Assembly (NCBI RefSeq): GCF_003991195.1
Contig: NZ_RCWL01000005.1
Location: 37,270 to 101,269, forward strand
Length of the DNA: 64,000 nt
Direction of reading: 5' to 3'
Origin: Gynurincola endophyticus
GTDB taxonomy: Bacteria > Bacteroidota > Bacteroidia > Chitinophagales > Chitinophagaceae
The notes below the pieces were generated by a model. That model did not search any database. It was not told where the DNA came from and saw only the letters and a list, made by a program, of their open reading frames with translations. A program made the position numbers and the translations under genes. Each line of letters starts with the position of its first letter. Positions within the stretch are counted from its first letter, which is position 1. Below are positions 17,002 through 25,787 of this stretch, in pieces.

Positions 17002-18537
17002 TTAAAGGAAATCAGCAAAGAGATTCAATGCTTTTTCCATGCGTACAATCGTTTCCGTTCTGCCTACGGTTTCAGCAATTTCAAATACACCCGGTCCGAA
17101 TTTTCCTCCTACCAGCATGATACGCATCGGCATCATTACATCTCCGGGTTTTAAGCCTTTTTCAGTGGCCTTATTCTTAAAATGTGCTTCCAGTGCAGTG
17201 GCTTCAAACGGTTCAAAACTTTTGAAGTCTGTTACCATTCCGGTGAAAAAGGCTTGTTTTTCAGCGTTCCATTTCGGTTGAACCGCTGCATTGTCATAGG
17301 CAGAAGGCGTTTCAAAAAAGAACCGCGACTGACCCACAAAATCAGTCAGAAAAGTGCATCTTTCTTTTACCAGCTGAATCACTTTTTCTAAGAAGTCAGG
17401 ATCGGTTTGAATGCCTTCTTTTTCAAGGAGCGGGGCTACCAATGCCACCAGTTTTTTAGCATCTGTTTTTTTAATCCATTCGTGATTAAACCATTTTGCT
17501 TTTTCAAAATCGAACTTAGCTCCTGCTTTGTGCACTCTATCTAAAGAGAACTTAGAGATTAATTCATCCAGGCTGAAAATTTCCTGATCAGTACCGTCGT
17601 TCCAACCCATCATTGCCAGCATATTCACGAAGGCTTCCGGTAAAAACCCTCTTTCTTTGAAGCCCTGATTAATTTCATTTGATTTCGGATCCTGCCAATC
17701 CATTGCAAAAACAGGAAAACCTAAACGGTCGCCATCTCTTTTGCTCAATTTTCCGTTTCCGTCTGGTTTTAATATCAATGGCAAATGTGCCCATTGAGGC
17801 ATTGCTGCTTCCCAGCCTAAATATTTCCACAACAATACGTGCACCGGTGAAGAGGGTAACCATTCTTCTCCTCTGAATGCATGTGTGATCTTCATTAAGT
17901 AGTCATCCACTACTACAGCCAGGTGATAGGTAGGCATTCCGTCAGCTTTCAACAAAACTTTATCATCTATGAGACCGGTATGGAAACTGACTTCTCCACG
18001 AATCATATCGTTGAACTGTACGGTTTCATTATCGGGCATTTTGATACGAATTACATAGGGGGTACCATTTGCCAGTAATTGCTGCGTTTCTTCTGTAGTA
18101 AGGGATAATGAATTTCTCATTTTATCTCTTACGTTCCTGTCATATTGGGGAGATGGATTTTCAGGAGTTTTGAACGTTTCGCGCATTTTCTCCAGATCTT
18201 CCGGTAAATCAAATGCATAATAAGCATTTCCCTGAGCTACCAGCTGATCAGCGTATTGGCGGTACATGCTTTTGCGTTCAGATTGGCGGTAGGGGGCATA
18301 AGTACCGCCGATATGCGGACCTTCGTCGGGGTTTAATCCGCACCATTTCAGGCAATCAATTATATATTGCTCTGCACCCTCTACAAATCGAGTTTGGTCA
18401 GTATCTTCGATTCTTAAAATAAAATCGCCCTGATTTTGACGGGCAAACAGATAATTATATAAAACGGTACGCACGCCACCGAGGTGTAAGCCTCCTGTAG
18501 GGCTGGGTGCGAATCTGACACGAACTTTTGTACTCAT
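17002..18537 (-). CDS. gltX: Glutamyl-tRNA synthetase
   Basis: This 511-residue class I aminoacyl-tRNA synthetase charges tRNA-Glu. The ATP-binding HIGH-type motif is HLGG (residues 18-21) in RFAPSPTGGLHLGGVRT, and the KMSKS-type motif is KLSKR (263-267). Rossmann and stem-contact-fold regions are complete, and the all-helical anticodon-binding C-terminal domain is present (KPGDVMMPMRIMLVGGKFGPGVFEIAE). It is full-length GltX rather than the truncated YadB form. Whether it discriminates against tRNA-Gln cannot be read here, and no gatCAB genes are in the window. It is divergent from the ARPP-1 gene, with starts only about 45 bases apart. Confidence 0.96.
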   Translation of the reverse strand: MSTKVRVRFAPSPTGGLHLGGVRTVLYNYLFARQNQGDFILRIEDTDQTRFVEGAEQYIIDCLKWCGLNPDEGPHIGGTYAPYRQSERKSMYRQYADQLVAQGNAYYAFDLPEDLEKMRETFKTPENPSPQYDRNVRDKMRNSLSLTTEETQQLLANGTPYVIRIKMPDNETVQFNDMIRGEVSFHTGLIDDKVLLKADGMPTYHLAVVVDDYLMKITHAFRGEEWLPSSPVHVLLWKYLGWEAAMPQWAHLPLILKPDGNGKLSKRDGDRLGFPVFAMDWQDPKSNEINQGFKERGFLPEAFVNMLAMMGWNDGTDQEIFSLDELISKFSLDRVHKAGAKFDFEKAKWFNHEWIKKTDAKKLVALVAPLLEKEGIQTDPDFLEKVIQLVKERCTFLTDFVGQSRFFFETPSAYDNAAVQPKWNAEKQAFFTGMVTDFKSFEPFEATALEAHFKNKATEKGLKPGDVMMPMRIMLVGGKFGPGVFEIAETVGRTETIVRMEKALNLFADFL

Positions 18538-18566
18538 AGGTACAAAGATAGGATAAAGAGATTGTG

Positions 18567-18574
18567 TAACTTTG
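18567..18574 (+). promoter_or_regulatory. -7 element of the ARPP-1 gene
   Basis: TAACTTTG is an exact TAnnTTTG match 8 bases before the ATG at 18583, so the transcript would be nearly leaderless. No TTG -33 element was seen. Confidence 0.5.
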
Positions 18575-18582
18575 TAGGGGCC

Positions 18583-19557
18583 ATGTTAAAATGTATTGTA
18601 TTTTGGTGGAGTTTGTTTACCGCGGTAGCAGGAGCAGCATTGCCTGCGCGGGCACAGCTTACGTCGGCAGAGTTGACGATAGGCTGGGCAGATCAGTTTG
18701 GGCTAAACCATCTGATGGCGATTCCTATTTATCTTCAAAACCCTGCTTTTCATTGGAATAAAACAATATTGAGTTTGCGTGAAGGAATGCAAAAAGGATC
18801 TGTAAAAGTTACGGAGAGAGGAGGGATGGATTTTGAGAATATCCGCTGGATACGCGTCAACAATAACTCTGATCAACCAGTTTTACTACTAAGCGGAGAA
18901 GTATTGAAAGGTGGGCGCCAAGACAGGATGATTGCTATGGATACGCTACTAATGCCCTCAGAGAAAGATCAATATGTGCCCGTGGTGTGCCTGGAAGAGG
19001 GGAGATGGAGCAAAAAAGAACTACCCTTCAGTTATCAGGGAATGGCTAACACCGAACTTCGTCTGATGCTCGCAAAAAGAGCAAAACAAACGAAAATCTG
19101 GAATGAAATCAATTTTCAGGTTGACAGAACAAAAACAAAATCCAAAACCAAGGCTTATACGGCTATCCGTAAACAGAAAGAAAATGCTGTTGCCATTCAA
19201 CAGTATATGCAATATTTTGAGAAAAGGATGGACAAGCTTGCCAGCAATACCAATGGCTTGATTTTTTTATCGGCTAATAAAATACTTGGGGTAGAATTAT
19301 TCGCTTCTGCCGAACTGATGAGAGAATATCAGCAAGGTTTTCTGATCAGTTATATCGAGTCGGCGGTAATACAGGGTGGCAAAGTGAGAATATCGAAGGA
19401 TACGGTAGAATTGTACCTGAAAAATATGTTGCGTGATGAGCAATGGCAGTCCTACTTTCTGAATAGTAACCTTGGACGATCTTATCAGATAGAAAGCAAA
19501 CCTATTTATATGACCGGCTATCAATATGAAGCAATGAAGCCGGAAGAGAAGCCATAA
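18583..19557 (+). CDS. Secreted ARPP-1 domain protein
   Basis: A signal peptide (MLKCIVFWWSLFTAVAGAALPARAQ) is followed by a single domain of about 300 residues. The blocks LLLSGEVLKGGRQDRMIAMDTLL and QYVPVVCLEEGRW match the pattern of the ARPP-1 domain (GE-x-L-x-GxxQxR and VPVxCxExGRW), a family with no settled biochemical role. In this protein the domain appears to be exported. The start is the ATG at 18583; the upstream in-frame TTG would begin ahead of the likely transcript start. The polysaccharide deacetylase gene follows after 10 bases, so the two are probably co-expressed, which suggests a cell-envelope role. Confidence 0.75.
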   Translation: MLKCIVFWWSLFTAVAGAALPARAQLTSAELTIGWADQFGLNHLMAIPIYLQNPAFHWNKTILSLREGMQKGSVKVTERGGMDFENIRWIRVNNNSDQPVLLLSGEVLKGGRQDRMIAMDTLLMPSEKDQYVPVVCLEEGRWSKKELPFSYQGMANTELRLMLAKRAKQTKIWNEINFQVDRTKTKSKTKAYTAIRKQKENAVAIQQYMQYFEKRMDKLASNTNGLIFLSANKILGVELFASAELMREYQQGFLISYIESAVIQGGKVRISKDTVELYLKNMLRDEQWQSYFLNSNLGRSYQIESKPIYMTGYQYEAMKPEEKP

Positions 19558-19567
19558 AAGAATAAAT

Positions 19568-20209
19568 ATGTACCTGGTAAAAACACCGGCATTGTTGAAG
19601 AAGATATATCATCGTTGTGTTTGGGAAATGCCCGCTAATGAAAAGATAATCTATCTGACATTTGATGACGGGCCACATCCAACCGCTACTCCCTTTGTGC
19701 TAAATTGTTTAAAAGAGTATAATGCGAAAGCGACGTTCTTTTGTATAGGTAAAAATGTAGTAGAACATCCTGACGTGTATCAGGCGATACTGGAAAACGG
19801 CCACCGGGCAGGCAATCATACGCACAATCATATGAACGGCTGGAAGGTCAGTGATAAAGAATATTTTGATAACATATTTCTTGCGGCAAAGTATATTGAC
19901 TCAAATTTATTCAGACCTCCATACGGAAGAATCAGCTTATTCCAATCGAAGCATCTTAGTTCAGTAAGTGCCTATAATAGCACGGAAAACCCATTTAAGA
20001 TCATTATGTGGTCGGTGTTAAGTGGAGATTTTGATACAACTATCAATGGAAAGGAAACAGCGCTGAATGTAATCAATCATGCAAAGGCCGGAAGTATAGT
20101 AGTGTTTCATGATAGTGAAAAAGCATACCCCAGAATGACGGAAGCATTACCCAAAACTTTAGAGCATTTTTCGAAGCTCGGATACAGATTTGAAAGTATT
20201 ATAATGTAA
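19568..20209 (+). CDS. Polysaccharide deacetylase family protein (NodB domain)
   Basis: This is a 213-residue carbohydrate esterase family 4 enzyme. Motif 1 is TFDDGPHP, with the general base and metal-binding Asp33/Asp34. Motif 2 is HTHNH (His84 and His88 as metal ligands) and motif 3 is FRPPYGR near residue 117. The C-terminal IVVFHDSEKAYPRM supplies the catalytic His. Members remove N-acetyl groups from chitin oligomers or peptidoglycan. There is no signal peptide, so the protein acts in the cytoplasm or is exported by another route. It follows the ARPP-1 gene closely and ends in a strong hairpin terminator. Confidence 0.9.
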   Translation: MYLVKTPALLKKIYHRCVWEMPANEKIIYLTFDDGPHPTATPFVLNCLKEYNAKATFFCIGKNVVEHPDVYQAILENGHRAGNHTHNHMNGWKVSDKEYFDNIFLAAKYIDSNLFRPPYGRISLFQSKHLSSVSAYNSTENPFKIIMWSVLSGDFDTTINGKETALNVINHAKAGSIVVFHDSEKAYPRMTEALPKTLEHFSKLGYRFESIIM

Positions 20210-20229
20210 GTAATTTTACTAAATAAAAT

Positions 20230-20259
20230 GGGCCGGGGTAGAAACCCTGGCCCGTTTTT
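20230..20259 (+). terminator. Terminator after the polysaccharide deacetylase gene
   Basis: The stem GGGCCGGGGT pairs with ACCCTGGCCC (one G-T pair) and is followed by GTTTTT. Confidence 0.9.
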
Positions 20260-20515
20260 AATCCGTACCCTATGAAAACTGATTTAAAGGTAAAAACTTT
20301 TTTGATTCAATCAAACTAAATTGATTTTTCATATGAGAAATTATTAATATAATTTATATATTTTATTGATGTTCATAGGGAATGGTAAATAATTTAATTA
20401 AAAATACTCTTTTAGTAGTATTAATTTTGAGTAGTAGGTTTACGAAAAATTTCCAAGTTGAAGAAACGTAGTTTTACAAATATTGAGTTTACTTTTTATA
20501 TAAAAATAATATAAT
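20260..20515. other. Intergenic region before tatD
   Basis: This is very AT-rich sequence after the deacetylase terminator. Apart from a possible TAATTTTG -7 element (20422-20429), I see no coding or structured signal. Confidence 0.5.
20422..20429 (+). promoter_or_regulatory. Possible -7 element upstream of tatD
   Basis: TAATTTTG fits TAnnTTTG and lies about 87 bases before the gene; no TTG at the right distance was found. Confidence 0.35.
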
Positions 20516-21289
20516 ATGTCGTGGAGTTTGGTAGATACACATAGCCACTTATACGTGGATGCGTTTAATGAAGATCGTTATGATATGCTGAAAAGATGTC
20601 TTGATGAAAAAGTTGAAATAGTATATCTACCGGCAATTGATAGCGAAACGCATCAGGCCATGTTTGACCTGGCGCATGAATATCCCGGATTTATGATTCC
20701 GATGATTGGCTTGCACCCCTGTTCGGTAAAAGAAAATTTTGCAGATGAGCTTAAAATTGTTGAAGACTGGCTCGAAAAGGAAAAAGTAGCGGCTATCGGA
20801 GAAATCGGATTAGATTTTTACTGGGATCGTTCTTTTGATGAACTGCAGTTGAAAGCTTTCCATTATCAATGTGCGCTGGCGTTACAGCATCAATTACCGA
20901 TTGTGATTCATTCACGCGAAAGCACGCAGGAATGTATTGAAGCCGTGAAACAATATGCCATTCAGGGATTGACCGGTATTTTCCATTGTTTCAGTGGTTC
21001 GCTGGAACAGGCTCAGGAGATTACTGATATGGGCTTTTTGCTGGGTATCGGTGGGGTAGTGACTTATAAGAAGTCGAATTTGCCGGAAATCGTAGAAAAA
21101 ATCGACCTGAAATATATTGTTTTGGAAACTGACAGCCCTTATCTGAGCCCGGTTCCTTACCGTGGAAAGCGTAATGAATCGGCGTATTTGAAGTATGTGG
21201 CGGAGAAAGTGGCTGAAATCAAGCAGTTAAGTATTGAAGAGGTGGCAAATATTACTTCACAGAATGCAAAAAATATTTTCGTAATCTAG
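20516..21289 (+). CDS. tatD: TatD-family metal-dependent hydrolase
   Basis: This 257-residue TIM-barrel amidohydrolase-type nuclease belongs to the TatD/YcfH group, which act as 3'-5' exonucleases or in D-aminoacyl-tRNA and DNA repair roles. Metal ligands are visible in order: His9 and His11 in DTHSHLY, Glu in AIGEIGLDFYW, His in VIHSRES, His in GIFHCFSGS and Asp in LETDSPYLSPVPYRGKRNE. The domain is complete. It is followed by a tRNA-Ser gene whose promoter starts about 12 bases after the stop codon. Confidence 0.92.
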   Translation: MSWSLVDTHSHLYVDAFNEDRYDMLKRCLDEKVEIVYLPAIDSETHQAMFDLAHEYPGFMIPMIGLHPCSVKENFADELKIVEDWLEKEKVAAIGEIGLDFYWDRSFDELQLKAFHYQCALALQHQLPIVIHSRESTQECIEAVKQYAIQGLTGIFHCFSGSLEQAQEITDMGFLLGIGGVVTYKKSNLPEIVEKIDLKYIVLETDSPYLSPVPYRGKRNESAYLKYVAEKVAEIKQLSIEEVANITSQNAKNIFVI

Positions 21290-21301
21290 GAATCGTTTTC
21301 C

Positions 21302-21309
21302 TATTTTTG
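21302..21309 (+). promoter_or_regulatory. -7 element of the tRNA-Ser gene
   Basis: TATTTTTG is an exact TAnnTTTG match ending 10 bases before the mature tRNA 5' end. Confidence 0.55.
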
Positions 21310-21319
21310 CAACCCCTTG

Positions 21320-21406
21320 GGAGGGATGCAGGAGTGGTTGAACTGGCACGCCTGGAAAGTGTGTATAGGAGAAATCCTATCAAGGGTTCGAATCCCTTTC
21401 CCTCCG
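21320..21406 (+). tRNA. tRNA-Ser (anticodon GGA)
   Basis: The full cloverleaf can be drawn. The acceptor arm is GGAGGGA with TCCCTCC, discriminator G. The D-arm contains AGTGGTTGAAC. The anticodon stem-loop is CACGC-CTGGAAA-GTGTG with anticodon GGA, which reads UCC/UCU codons. A long type II variable arm (ATAGGAGAAATCCTAT) is present, as expected for serine, and the T-arm is AGGGTTCGAATCCCT. The CCA end is not encoded (CAAC follows). A hairpin terminator lies directly downstream. Confidence 0.97.
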
Positions 21407-21410
21407 CAAC

Positions 21411-21440
21411 AAAAAAAGACACCATTTGGTGTCTTTTTTT
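21411..21440 (+). terminator. Terminator of the tRNA-Ser gene
   Basis: A7-GACACC, loop ATTT, then GGTGTC-T7: a near-perfect dyad with T-runs usable in both directions. Confidence 0.92.
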
Positions 21441-21583
21441 GTTCTAGCGCCAATTGTATACGTTGCTGATGAACCCCTTCTGGCGCCGGATTGCATCCGG
21501 TGCTAATGATAAATGTTTGGTATTAAAAAACTGCATAGAGGTGCTTCTTTTATGGATAAATAATTTAAAAAGAACCGCTCACA

Positions 21584-21639
21584 GCAGCGCCGGCAGGTAA
21601 CGATATTTTGAAATATCAACTTTTTTTCGTATCTTAATA
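21584..21639. repeat. Intergenic repeat family A, copy 1
   Basis: The segment is 56 bases, identical at 53 positions to 33888-33943. The shared core includes GATATTTTGAAAT and CAACTTTTTTTCGTATCTTA. The upstream hairpin arm that is perfect in the other copy is eroded here. Confidence 0.8.
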
Positions 21640-21822
21640 AGATAGGCATTTTATATTTTGCTCTTAAGATTAAGAAGCTCCTGCCGCTTCGCTTTGCATC
21701 ATTCTATCTGATAATCACCATTTAAATTTGAAGATAATGAAGCTGAAAAGCGAATGAAGAATTCAAACCATCACTGAACAATCAGCGAATTTTTTGCTGA
21801 AGTAACAAAGTTACCTCCTCTT

Positions 21823-21865
21823 CATTTCCTTCATGTTTCAAATTGTATTTTCAAACACAGGAGAA
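21823..21865. repeat. Intergenic repeat family B, copy 2
   Basis: It matches positions 1-43 at 38 of 43 bases; similarity resumes near 21880-21910 (CTGAATTCCTTAATAGTTA compared with CTTAATTTCTTAATGGTAA). Confidence 0.6.
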
Positions 21866-21925
21866 CCCTCGGTATTAAAGCTTCTGTTCCTGAATTCCTT
21901 AATAGTTACCACGCTATCACTATAA

Positions 21926-23317
21926 TCAAACAACCACTTTCCTGAACTTCTTTTGTAACCTGCTCTCTTCAGCTTTGAAACCCATAATATGGCTCTCTAT
22001 CGATTCTTCAATCGTAGAAGTGAGCAAGGATGCATTCTGCTGTGCTACTGCCTGTACAAAATCACGCATCATCAACCAGTCTCCACCACCATGTCCGCTT
22101 TTTTCATAACCCGCCACATCAGTGTATTTAGGCTGAAGTCTGGTTACTTTACCGGTGATAAAGTCTGTTACTACCAGTTCTTTCATGTCTCCCACCATAT
22201 CACCCATTGAACCCATTACGCGGGTTCTTCTACCGGCATAGGAGGTAAATGCTTCCATGGAAAAACTGGCTGTTATATTGTCTTCAAACTGAATATTGGA
22301 GATATAATGATCCGGTTGGTCGTTTTCCATACGGTATACGCATCGGCCGTAGTTGGTTGTGTACATCCGCTGTTTAATTTCGGCTTCGTGTTTGGTTTTG
22401 TCTTCTGACAAGTCTAAGACCCTGTTTCTGCTGGTGCTTTTCGGCGTATAGATTTTTAATGCAGAGTAAGGACAGGTTTTTTCTACTTTACAACCATTAA
22501 TACATCTGTCGGTACTTCCTTCCGGTGCATTTTCTTTTCTGAACCATTTCAGGTCACCCATCGCTGAAATTTCTGTACAACGTTTGTTGATTACCCATTT
22601 AATGATATCCAGGTCGTGGCACGACTTTGCCAGAATGATCGGCGTTGTTTGTTTCGAGTTGTGCCAGTTACCGCGAACATAGGAATGTGCCATGTGCTGA
22701 AACTCGATCGGCTCCAGATGTTGTACACTGATTACTTCACCGACTGCTCCTTCGGCAATCATTTCGCGCATCTTTACAAAATACGGCGCATAACGCAATA
22801 CATGACAAACGGCTACGATCCTGCCTTTTTGCTGTGCCTTTTTTAAAATTGCACGGCATTCTTTTTCGGTTGGAGCGATGGGCTTTTCTAATAGAATGTC
22901 ATACCCCATTTCCAAAGCCTGCATGCAGGGGCCGTAATGCAGATTGTCTGGAGTTGAAATGATAATCGCATCTGCAAATTTCGGACGTTTAAATACGTCT
23001 TCCCAGGTATTGAAACGGTTATCGTGCGGAATGTTATGTGAGGTTGTGTATTTCTGATTCCGGAAGGCAACGGGTTCTGCTACACCAACAATTTTCATAT
23101 TTTGAGGAAATTGTAAAGCATAGTTACCATATACGGTTCCGCGTCCGCCTGCTCCTAATGTAATAGCAGTAACCGGTTTTTCAAGCACTATGTGGAAAGG
23201 GTTGTCAGGAAGTGTGTATTGCTGCACATCCGTGGTAATGGCAGCAATTGCTTCATTGGTGAGAATGGTTCCTCCCAGCCCCAGCCCCAGATTTTTTAAT
23301 AATGTTCTTCTTCTCAT
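21926..23317 (-). CDS. Gfo/Idh/MocA-family oxidoreductase, exported
   Basis: This is a 463-residue NAD(P)-dependent oxidoreductase. An N-terminal twin-arginine-like signal (RRRTLLKNLGLGLGGTIL) is followed by the Rossmann motif ITLGAGGRGTVYGNYA and the EKPIAPTEKECR block that carries the family's catalytic lysine. A Cys-rich insert, CINGCKVEKTCPYSALKIY, may bind metal. It is the last gene of the SusCD locus, 26 bases after the EEP phosphatase-like gene. It closely resembles the protein at 40481-41866, with a shared insert and the same C-terminal GHGGGDW motif. That copy has CxxC where this one has CxxxC. The substrate is unknown; relatives act on sugars, inositol or sugar acids. Confidence 0.9.
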   Translation of the reverse strand: MRRRTLLKNLGLGLGGTILTNEAIAAITTDVQQYTLPDNPFHIVLEKPVTAITLGAGGRGTVYGNYALQFPQNMKIVGVAEPVAFRNQKYTTSHNIPHDNRFNTWEDVFKRPKFADAIIISTPDNLHYGPCMQALEMGYDILLEKPIAPTEKECRAILKKAQQKGRIVAVCHVLRYAPYFVKMREMIAEGAVGEVISVQHLEPIEFQHMAHSYVRGNWHNSKQTTPIILAKSCHDLDIIKWVINKRCTEISAMGDLKWFRKENAPEGSTDRCINGCKVEKTCPYSALKIYTPKSTSRNRVLDLSEDKTKHEAEIKQRMYTTNYGRCVYRMENDQPDHYISNIQFEDNITASFSMEAFTSYAGRRTRVMGSMGDMVGDMKELVVTDFITGKVTRLQPKYTDVAGYEKSGHGGGDWLMMRDFVQAVAQQNASLLTSTIEESIESHIMGFKAEESRLQKKFRKVVV

Positions 23318-23343
23318 GTGATGATAATTTATACGGTCAAAGA

Positions 23344-24144
23344 CTACTTTTTGATTTCAAAACCGGCTAATACCGGAAGATGATCTGAACCGTAATGGTG
23401 CTCGGTGAGTACGCGACTGCTGATTAGCGAAACACGTGCATGTTTTTTATAAAAAATATAATCTATTTTTTTAGTAGGTTTTTTCACCGGTATGGTATAC
23501 TCTTTTTCATTGCCGGCATCAACCAGTAATGAACTCATTTGTGTGATACTCTCGTCGTTTGGTGCCGCATTGAAATCACCGCCTATGATAATAATATCAT
23601 TGGAGAATTCTTTTACTTTATTTATCAGGTCAGCGGTTTGACTGATTTTGATCGCTTTTGTTTTGTAATCGATGTGTGTACAGCCAACAACGATCTCTTC
23701 ATTTTGATAAGCTATTGTGGCGAATAAGACTTTTCTGGGTTCCGTTCCTTCGGTATGTGGTAAACGGTAAGCACTGATTTTTTTAATGGGATGTTTCGAT
23801 AAAATGCCGATACCGTATGATCCGCCTTCGTAAGGAATGGTTTGTTCGAAGTGATAAAACATATTCAATTTTTCAGCGAGTACTTTTAGCTGATAGGTTT
23901 TATGACTTCTGATGGTAACACTGTCCAGTTCCTGTATAGCCACTACATCTGCTCCGGAAAGTTGAATGGCTGCTGCAATACTGTCGAGATCAATATATCC
24001 CTTTGGCTGGGTAGGAGGGTTACCATGATGAATATTGTAAGTCAGCACGCTGAAGTTGCCGGTACCGGCCGTAGTCAGCTTTTTGGGCTGACTACATCCG
24101 ATACATAACAAGGTTAAAATTGATATTGATAATAATTTTACCAT
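23344..24144 (-). CDS. EEP-superfamily phosphodiesterase, lipoprotein (first copy)
   Basis: This 266-residue endonuclease/exonuclease/phosphatase-fold hydrolase has a lipoprotein signal (LTLLCIGCSQP, lipid on the Cys at about residue 18). Active-site blocks appear in family order: VLTYNIHHG (Asn), AIQELDSVT (metal-binding Glu), IGGDFNAAPND (Asp and Asn), KIDYIFY (Asp) and GSDHLPVLAGF (Asp-His). Members cleave phosphodiester or phosphomonoester bonds in nucleic acids, sphingomyelin, inositol phosphates or sugar phosphates. It lies in the SusCD operon between the surface lipoprotein and the Gfo/Idh gene. Together with the second copy it is the only hydrolase type in the locus. Confidence 0.9.
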   Translation of the reverse strand: MVKLLSISILTLLCIGCSQPKKLTTAGTGNFSVLTYNIHHGNPPTQPKGYIDLDSIAAAIQLSGADVVAIQELDSVTIRSHKTYQLKVLAEKLNMFYHFEQTIPYEGGSYGIGILSKHPIKKISAYRLPHTEGTEPRKVLFATIAYQNEEIVVGCTHIDYKTKAIKISQTADLINKVKEFSNDIIIIGGDFNAAPNDESITQMSSLLVDAGNEKEYTIPVKKPTKKIDYIFYKKHARVSLISSRVLTEHHYGSDHLPVLAGFEIKK

Positions 24145-24155
24145 TATGATTACTG

Positions 24156-25769
24156 TTATGGATAATTAAATAATGATTCAGGGTTGTATTTGGTACGCTG
24201 ATCTTCCATCGGTACTTTAATATCGAGGGTAATTGTTCCGATACCATTTTCATTTTTGTAATCACGAACAATCACGATACCAAATGACTGATTCAGAATC
24301 GGTTCCCATCTTCCCCATCCGATATAGAAACCCTGACCTGGGTTAAATACGTTATTGGTACGTCTGTTGGTTTCGTAGATATTATAGTTCTCACCACCTT
24401 GTGCAGTAGGAGCGGCTACTCTCTTTTCAACGTGTTCCATTAACTGAGTGTCCCAATGAAGCGTATCATAAGATGTACTGTTAGCACTTGCCCTGTTGGC
24501 TGTAACAAGAGTATAAGGTGCTTTGTCAAAACCGACCATATAAGGAGCCAGTGCGTTGGCATAGGCGGCACCTGCCATAAATACGCCCGGAGGCATAATG
24601 TTGTTGCTGGTAGCGGTGTATTTGAAAAATCCTAAGTCGATCATTTCATCATACGGAGCTGCATTTTCAATACTGAAAAGGTGAGGAGCCTGATAAGCTG
24701 CAAAGAAGTTATTTTTACCCGGTCCGATTTCAGTGGTTAATACGACGTTTTTAAATTCCTTTAATGGATTATATACTTTACTAACTTTAAACTCGGCCAT
24801 TCCTTTTTTACCACCTTCGTTTTCACCCTGTATGCGTATGGCTTCAATACTTCCTTCGCCCAGAATGTCGAATGAGAAGTTGAATTCATCGGCAGGGGTG
24901 CCGATATTTAAGGGTTGCTCTGCACCATAAATACCGTTGCGCTTAACCGCATAAGTGAAAGAGTTTATATAGGTTCCTGAGAAAACTGCTCCGCTGAAAG
25001 TATTGTTTACTGTAGTGTACAGCTTTTCGATCGGATTTTTATTATCTGCGATAGCAATTACAACTGCGTCTTCCTGTACGGATCCGATTTTAAAAGTATC
25101 AGTTACAAAAGCATCGTAGATGTTTTTTGTGTTAATGATAATTGCAGTGAGATCTTCCACTACATCTACATTAAACTGAAACGGCGTATTCTTTTTATTT
25201 TCGAAACTGATGGCTGTTTCAGCAGAAGTTACTCCGTTGATGGTTATCTGATATGTTAATGAACTCAGATCATACTCTGATACGATGTTTCCTTCAATTG
25301 ATAATCTTTTACCGGCAAACACAGACGCTCTTTCTTTAATATTATCTTTAAAGTTTATTTTTTGAATCGCTCTGATATTATCAGTATCTATATGTATTTC
25401 GCTGTTATTGTGATTGATGTCGAATGCAATAATCACTAATTCTTTAAAATTGCTTTGCACGGTTACGCTAATGGTTTCTTCCATATTGTTAGGTGCATCG
25501 GTTCTGTCGAAGAAAACCGGATCTCCTGATGAAGTGCCATTCGATGTAGCGCTGATTACGTAGTAAGCCAGTCTCTTTAAGCCAATCGGTGAACTTACTT
25601 TTACCGGTACTACCAATTGCTGTCCTTCATTCAATCCTTCAATATTCTTGTAACTGTCATCAACGGTAATAACAGGAGCCGGGGCGTTTATTTCTGTTTT
25701 CTTACATCCTGTAATGATTACACCGAAGCATAATAATGCACAGGAGATATATAGAATGAACTTTTTCAT
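24156..25769 (-). CDS. Surface lipoprotein of the SusCD locus, SusE/F-like position
   Basis: The family is not recognised. The 537-residue protein has a lipoprotein signal (ALLCFGVIITGCKKTE, lipid on Cys near residue 22). After it come a linker and several beta-rich modules of about 90 residues, for example VVPVKVSSPIGLKRLAYYVIS, LSSLTYQITINGV and FTYAVKRNGIYGAEQPLNIG. The C-terminal half, from about residue 340, has a distinct domain ending in GIGTITLDIKVPMEDQRTKYNPESLFNYP. It lies between the two EEP hydrolase genes, with gaps of 11 and 18 bases, where PULs usually encode surface ligand-binding proteins. Ligand binding is therefore inferred from position only. Confidence 0.7.
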   Translation of the reverse strand: MKKFILYISCALLCFGVIITGCKKTEINAPAPVITVDDSYKNIEGLNEGQQLVVPVKVSSPIGLKRLAYYVISATSNGTSSGDPVFFDRTDAPNNMEETISVTVQSNFKELVIIAFDINHNNSEIHIDTDNIRAIQKINFKDNIKERASVFAGKRLSIEGNIVSEYDLSSLTYQITINGVTSAETAISFENKKNTPFQFNVDVVEDLTAIIINTKNIYDAFVTDTFKIGSVQEDAVVIAIADNKNPIEKLYTTVNNTFSGAVFSGTYINSFTYAVKRNGIYGAEQPLNIGTPADEFNFSFDILGEGSIEAIRIQGENEGGKKGMAEFKVSKVYNPLKEFKNVVLTTEIGPGKNNFFAAYQAPHLFSIENAAPYDEMIDLGFFKYTATSNNIMPPGVFMAGAAYANALAPYMVGFDKAPYTLVTANRASANSTSYDTLHWDTQLMEHVEKRVAAPTAQGGENYNIYETNRRTNNVFNPGQGFYIGWGRWEPILNQSFGIVIVRDYKNENGIGTITLDIKVPMEDQRTKYNPESLFNYP

Positions 25770-25787
25770 TGTTAAAATTTATTAGAG

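Larger units (their letters stand above)
21441..21925. other. Gene-free region with two dispersed repeats
   Basis: This stretch of about 485 bases between the tRNA terminator and the Gfo/Idh gene has no convincing reading frame. It holds a copy of repeat family A (21584-21639) and a copy of family B (21823-21865). Short dyads such as GTAAC-AAA-GTTAC near 21802 are also present. Confidence 0.6.
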
